From: an uncultured Flavobacteriales bacterium
Lineage (GTDB): Bacteria; Bacteroidota; Bacteroidia; Flavobacteriales; Crocinitomicaceae
NCBI GenBank assembly: GCA_946480815.1
Contig: CAMLLB010000070.1
Span: 1 to 16,793, forward strand
Direction: 5' to 3'
DNA: 16,793 nucleotides
Part shown: one piece after another, positions 13,143 to 16,793 of the stretch
Position numbering within the stretch: the stretch's first letter is position 1
How the letters are laid out: every line of letters begins with the position of its first letter
Notes under the pieces: generated by a model
What the model was told of the DNA's origin: nothing
The model's database searches: none
Seen by the model: only the letters and a program-made list of their open reading frames with translations
Program-made: the position numbers and the translations under genes

Positions 13143-15233
13143 ATGAAGAAAATTTACCTTTTGTTAGGTTGTTCGCTATTACTGCAACTTACCAACAACC
13201 TTTCAGCTCAGGTGCTCCTATCTGAGGATTTCAGTTCCGCAACCGGAACAACACCACCAACCAACTGGACCAATAATGATATCGATGGTGGAGGAAACGT
13301 TTGGGAATTTAATAATCCCGGCGGAAGAACCCTGACAATGCCCATTTCTGATCCTGCTGCAATCTTTGACAGTGATAATTATGGAAGTGATGGGATTCCG
13401 GAAGATTGTGCTTTAGAAACACCTTTATTCGATGCAAGTGCCACTTCAAACCCGATTTTCCTTTCTTTTGATCAATATTTTGATGCTGATTACGGCGGAC
13501 AATTGTATGTGGAAGTGTGGAACGGAAGTGCCTGGGTGCAGGTTTATTCTTCTTTCACAACCTCGGCTAATGACCCGGAACATATATTGCTGGACATTAC
13601 TTCGGATTTAAATGGAGCTTCCGATGCCCAGGTCCGTTTTCACTGGGTTGGGGATTATTCCATGTATTGGATCCTGGATAATGTACTGGTGGAAGCAGTT
13701 ACTTGTATTCCCATTACAGATTTAGCAATTGATAATACCGGAACGACTTCGTTTGACCTTTCATGGACGATTAACGGAACTGAAACCATGTGGGACCTGG
13801 AGTACGGGGCACCTGGCTTTATACCCGGAACGGGGACTGAATTAGGTTCAGAATCCGTAATTACGAATCCGTATACCTTAAATGGGTTGAATCCCGGAAT
13901 GCCATACGATGTCTATATCCGTGCAAATTGCGGAAGTGAAGAATCTTATTGGACGTTGGTTTCGGGAGCAACTGATTGCGCGCCGATTACAAGCTTTCCA
14001 TGGTCTGAAGATTTTGAATCAATGACGGATCTCGGTTACGGTTATTTCCAAAACTGCTGGTCGGCTTCAGAAGGAATGTGGTTCTCTGATTTTGATGGTT
14101 CATGGAACGTTGGAGTACCGGCTTATTCAGGAATGAACTACATGGCACTTTATTCATGGAACGTTCCTGACACTTTGTGGACTCCTGAGTTTCAATTGAC
14201 AGCAGGAACAAATTACGAGTTCAAGTTCTATTTTGCTACGGAAGGCAGTTCCGACGGATGGGATGCAGAAGTTGTTTCATTGGATCAGGCAGGAGTTGTA
14301 GGAACGTTACCTACCGGGACCTTTATTACTTCGACTGAAATTCCGGATGAAGATTTTACCAGTCATTTAACGTGTTTCACACCGGCAACCTCCGGAGTAT
14401 ATAAATTCGGGTTGAGCATCAATTCCAATGGGAGTCCTTATTACCTGCAGGTAGATGATTTCAGTTTAATTGAAAGAAGTGCAAGTGCAGGAACGGATGG
14501 TTCTGCGAGTGTTTGCCAAACTGAAGGATTGGTTGACCTGAACAGCTTAATTGTAAAAGATGATGAGATCGGATCATGGACATTTGCCCCGAATCCGACT
14601 ACAATTGTAAATGATTCCATGTTCAATCCTCAATTTGTACCTGCCGGAACGGTATCGGTGAATTATATTACAGAAGGATGTCTGGTGGATACAGCTTCAG
14701 CTGTCATTACGATTTACCCGCCATCAAGTGCAGGTCTTGACGGTGGAATTACCGCATGTAAGAACGAACCGATTGATTTGTATTCAGGATTGGGTGGAAC
14801 TGTGAATTTCGGCGGTAGCTGGTATAACCCGACGCACGATTTGATGCCGAATTCCCAGGTAATCACAGGTACATTCCCGGGACAATTCAATTACGTATAT
14901 ATAGCCGGAAATGGAGTTTGTCCGGATGACACATCCAGTATTGTTGTTACGATTACGAATTGCGACTGGTTATCAGTGGATGAACATGCATTGGAAGAGA
15001 TGAGTGTGTATCCGAATCCTTCAACAGGGATTGTATTCATTGAGTCTGCATTTACAGGTGGGACATTCAACCTGGAAATTACAGATGTGAACGGAAGAAC
15101 TGTTGAAAATGGAAACAATACCATTTTAGCAGGAACAAATACTGTGAATTTGAGCCACGTACAAAAAGGTACCTACTTCTTTAAGCTTTCAAATGAACAT
15201 GCCGAAAAAGTATACCGGGTGGTAATTCAATGA
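13143..15233 (+). CDS. T9SS-secreted multidomain adhesin-like protein
   Basis: The protein has 696 residues with signal peptide MKKIYLLLGCSLLLQLTNNL...SAQ. Domains by eye: a jelly-roll, MAM-like module at about 26-185 (LLSEDFSSATGTTPPTNW, then VRFHWVGDYSMYWILDNVLVE); a fibronectin III-like module at about 190-277 (DLSWTINGTE, NPGMPYDVYIRANCG); a second jelly roll at about 285-445 (FPWSEDFESMTDLG, then YYLQVDDFSLIE). Two Ig-like repeats follow at about 450-607, each opening with 'AG.DG....C..E..DL.S'. A type A T9SS sorting domain covers 617-696 (MSVYPNPSTGIVFIES, then VQKGTYFFKLSN). It is surface-exposed and probably binds polysaccharide or other cells. A close paralogue begins at 16062. An intrinsic terminator follows. 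Confidence 0.92.
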   Translation: MKKIYLLLGCSLLLQLTNNLSAQVLLSEDFSSATGTTPPTNWTNNDIDGGGNVWEFNNPGGRTLTMPISDPAAIFDSDNYGSDGIPEDCALETPLFDASATSNPIFLSFDQYFDADYGGQLYVEVWNGSAWVQVYSSFTTSANDPEHILLDITSDLNGASDAQVRFHWVGDYSMYWILDNVLVEAVTCIPITDLAIDNTGTTSFDLSWTINGTETMWDLEYGAPGFIPGTGTELGSESVITNPYTLNGLNPGMPYDVYIRANCGSEESYWTLVSGATDCAPITSFPWSEDFESMTDLGYGYFQNCWSASEGMWFSDFDGSWNVGVPAYSGMNYMALYSWNVPDTLWTPEFQLTAGTNYEFKFYFATEGSSDGWDAEVVSLDQAGVVGTLPTGTFITSTEIPDEDFTSHLTCFTPATSGVYKFGLSINSNGSPYYLQVDDFSLIERSASAGTDGSASVCQTEGLVDLNSLIVKDDEIGSWTFAPNPTTIVNDSMFNPQFVPAGTVSVNYITEGCLVDTASAVITIYPPSSAGLDGGITACKNEPIDLYSGLGGTVNFGGSWYNPTHDLMPNSQVITGTFPGQFNYVYIAGNGVCPDDTSSIVVTITNCDWLSVDEHALEEMSVYPNPSTGIVFIESAFTGGTFNLEITDVNGRTVENGNNTILAGTNTVNLSHVQKGTYFFKLSNEHAEKVYRVVIQ

Positions 15234-15250
15234 TACTTTTGAATAAAATT

Positions 15251-15281
15251 AAAACCCTGATTTTTCTAAAGTCAGGGTTTT
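15251..15281 (+). terminator. Rho-independent terminator
   Basis: AAAACCCTGA (15251-15260) pairs with TCAGGGTTTT (15272-15281), followed by a T-rich tract (CTTTTCTTTG). It ends the adhesin transcript. The string GTCAGGGTTTTC recurs at about 15766-15777 after the next gene. Confidence 0.85.
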
Positions 15282-15339
15282 CTTTTCTTTGATAGTGATT
15301 CGTACTGACATACTCACCCATCCAAAATAAATAAGTAAT

Positions 15340-15729
15340 ATGGGCGCAATTAGTGATAAAAAAATTGTTTTCTACAACAAAATTGTAAATGGCAGAATAC
15401 GGAAAACTGCAAGTTCGGAAATAAATGATCCTGATATTGCACATGTAACTTTCTTTGTTGATCAGGAATCTTTAAACGATTTGATTTCGAATATTGATTT
15501 GGCATTAAATGGAAATTATTCACAAATAGTGGATACGGGCTTCACGAGTGAAGACCAAATCGCTTTTATTACGGAAACTGATATCGAATTTTACGATGAG
15601 AACGGGGAAAACATTATAGGTCATGGCTCTTTACTTGATTTCAAAGAACTTCTAACCGCCTGGCGCGATTTTCTACTGGAACCTCCGTTAAATGGAACGG
15701 GGTATCCTGTCAAAATCATGGTAGATTGA
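15340..15729 (+). CDS. Cytosolic acidic protein of unknown function
   Basis: A 129-residue protein (MGAISDKKIVFYNKIVNGRI) with no signal peptide and no membrane segment, unusual between two T9SS adhesin genes. It is acidic, with predicted alternating strands and a helix (SLNDLISNIDLALNG; LDFKELLTAWRDFLLEPP). The compact alpha/beta composition, acidity and small size resemble immunity proteins and other orphan cytosolic proteins, but no family is recognised and no toxin lies next to it. It follows a terminator, so it needs its own promoter, which I could not find in the 58 nt available. It may be an insertion that separates the duplicated adhesins. Confidence 0.75.
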   Translation: MGAISDKKIVFYNKIVNGRIRKTASSEINDPDIAHVTFFVDQESLNDLISNIDLALNGNYSQIVDTGFTSEDQIAFITETDIEFYDENGENIIGHGSLLDFKELLTAWRDFLLEPPLNGTGYPVKIMVD

Positions 15730-16061
15730 AGCTGTAATTTTCCGATAAACCGGAGTCAGGGTTTTCGGTTCTTTCATATAAGTCCGTTAAATATTACACA
15801 TTGTGAATAACTATCTTCTTCCATTGAAGAAAATTTTGACCCGGGATTGATTTTCATGAGACACATGATTTTTCACTGACAGATCAATAGATTGCATATA
15901 AATTGGTTTGTCAATTATTGATACGGTTAAAATAGTTGGAACTAAAAAAACTATTTTTTAAAACCTCCGAAGCAACAAAAAAGCATGAAAACGAGTCTTT
16001 AACGTGGCATTTTATTTTTTAATATTATGCTCAGGTAATCTAAACAAAACATACTATAATT
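15730..16061. other. Intergenic stretch without a gene
   Basis: This stretch of 332 nt is AT-rich. It holds a degenerate terminator-like word at about 15758-15781 (ACCGGAGTCAGGGTTTTCGGT, weak 5-bp stem) and a small hairpin at 15816-15831 (TTCTTC/GAAGAA). A stronger hairpin, AAAATAGTT (15929-15937) with AACTATTTT (15949-15957) and a following T, could be a weak terminator. I see no convincing ORF or full promoter. Confidence 0.5.
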
Positions 16062-16793
16062 ATGAAGAAAATGTACACTTTGTTAGGTTGTATTTTGCTC
16101 TTGCAGTTATCAAACAACCTATCAGCCCAGGTCATCTTTAGCCAGGACTTTAGTTCGGCTACAGGAACCACTCCACAAACCGTGTGGACAAGCAATGACA
16201 TTGCCGGAAATGGGGAAGTTTGGGCTTTCGACAATCCGGGAGGTCAAACATTAAATGCTCCGATTTCTGATCCGGCAGCAATATTTGACAGTGATAATTA
16301 CGGGAATAATGGTTTAGCTGAAGAAGCTACCATTGAATCTCCGGTATTTGACGCAAGTGTCATCACCGGCGCAATTCTATTGTCTTTCGATCATACCTTT
16401 TTTGATGATAGCGAGAACGGTGGAACGGGAGCTGAATATTTTATTGAGGTATGGAACGGAACTTCCTGGGTTACGGTTTTCAGTGATTTCAATGATACAC
16501 CGGACCCGGAACATGTTTCATTGAATATTACATCCCAGGCAAATGGTTCGGCGAATGCAAAAGTTCGTTTCCGTTGGACAGGAAGCTGGGGCTATTGGTG
16601 GATCCTGGACAATATTGTATTGGAAGAATCCAGCTGTGCTCCTGTAATGGCTTTGGTTTCAGATTTGGTAACTTCCAATTCTGCAGATATTTCATGGACA
16701 GCAGGAGGAAGTGAAACCGACTGGAATATCGAATATGGGGTAAGCGGATTTACACAAGGTTCAGGATTGACCGGAACAGCATCCGGAACACCT
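16062..16793 (+). CDS. Secreted adhesin-like paralogue, 3' end outside the window
   Basis: ATG 16062 opens 244 uninterrupted codons to the window edge. The signal peptide (MKKMYTLLGCILLLQLSNNL...SAQ) and the first 190 residues are more than half identical by eye to the protein encoded from 13143, including FSSATGTTP, ISDPAAIFDSDNYG and WILDN. The visible part is a jelly-roll, MAM-like module (about 26-195) and the start of a fibronectin III-like module (SADISWTAGGSETDWNIEYG). By analogy the missing part should end in a T9SS sorting domain. The nucleotide similarity of the start regions points to a tandem duplication. The surface-adhesin role is inferred. Confidence 0.9.
   Translation, partial: MKKMYTLLGCILLLQLSNNLSAQVIFSQDFSSATGTTPQTVWTSNDIAGNGEVWAFDNPGGQTLNAPISDPAAIFDSDNYGNNGLAEEATIESPVFDASVITGAILLSFDHTFFDDSENGGTGAEYFIEVWNGTSWVTVFSDFNDTPDPEHVSLNITSQANGSANAKVRFRWTGSWGYWWILDNIVLEESSCAPVMALVSDLVTSNSADISWTAGGSETDWNIEYGVSGFTQGSGLTGTASGTP

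Noticed and set aside
1..16793. CRISPR array, tRNA, rRNA, transposase or defence island
   Set aside because: No regularly spaced repeats, cloverleaf, rRNA motif, or transposase or nuclease signature was seen on either strand.

Overview
The window looks like chromosomal DNA from a Bacteroidota bacterium, most likely a Flavobacteriales or Fluviicola-like (Crocinitomicaceae) lineage. Three complete secreted proteins (one partial paralogue adds a fourth) combine Sec signal peptides with repetitive beta-rich bodies; the three complete ones end in type A type IX secretion (T9SS) C-terminal domains of the 'YPNP...' kind. Several promoters fit the Bacteroidota pattern TTTG-N(about 20)-TAnnTTTG, and most start codons lack a strong Shine-Dalgarno sequence. 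The genus is inference; the phylum is well supported.

Layout. (1) 1-668, minus strand: the 5' part of a secreted protein that runs off the left edge, preceded by a possible tiny membrane protein. (2) 750-3618, plus strand: a promoter with two 18-bp operator-like boxes, then only the C-terminal third of an ArsR-family repressor. After it come an SRPBCC-VOC fusion, a second SRPBCC protein, a DoxX-like membrane protein (4-nt overlap) and a third SRPBCC protein. This is the usual ArsR/AHSA1-like operon layout, but the repressor has lost its helix-turn-helix half. (3) 3610-3771: an inverted-repeat intergenic element. (4) 3816-6028: a secreted vWA-like protein and a secreted protein of unknown function, ended by a strong bidirectional terminator. 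(5) 6085-8973, minus strand: a large T9SS cargo protein and a small secreted protein. (6) 8974-9558: a cobalamin riboswitch leading into a cysteine-rich CWC-family protein. (7) 9645-10034: a hotdog acyl-CoA thioesterase. (8) 10089-12101, minus: a second T9SS cargo protein. (9) 12329-16793, plus: a lipoprotein, a T9SS adhesin-like protein, a cytosolic protein of unknown function and the 5' part of a paralogous adhesin that runs off the right edge.

The two most informative spots are the truncated ArsR regulator, whose promoter and operator survive upstream of apparently intact target genes, and the B12 riboswitch whose first recognisable gene is a cysteine-rich CWC protein rather than a TonB receptor or a cobalamin biosynthesis gene. 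No tRNA, rRNA, CRISPR array, transposase, phage gene or recognised defence system was seen.
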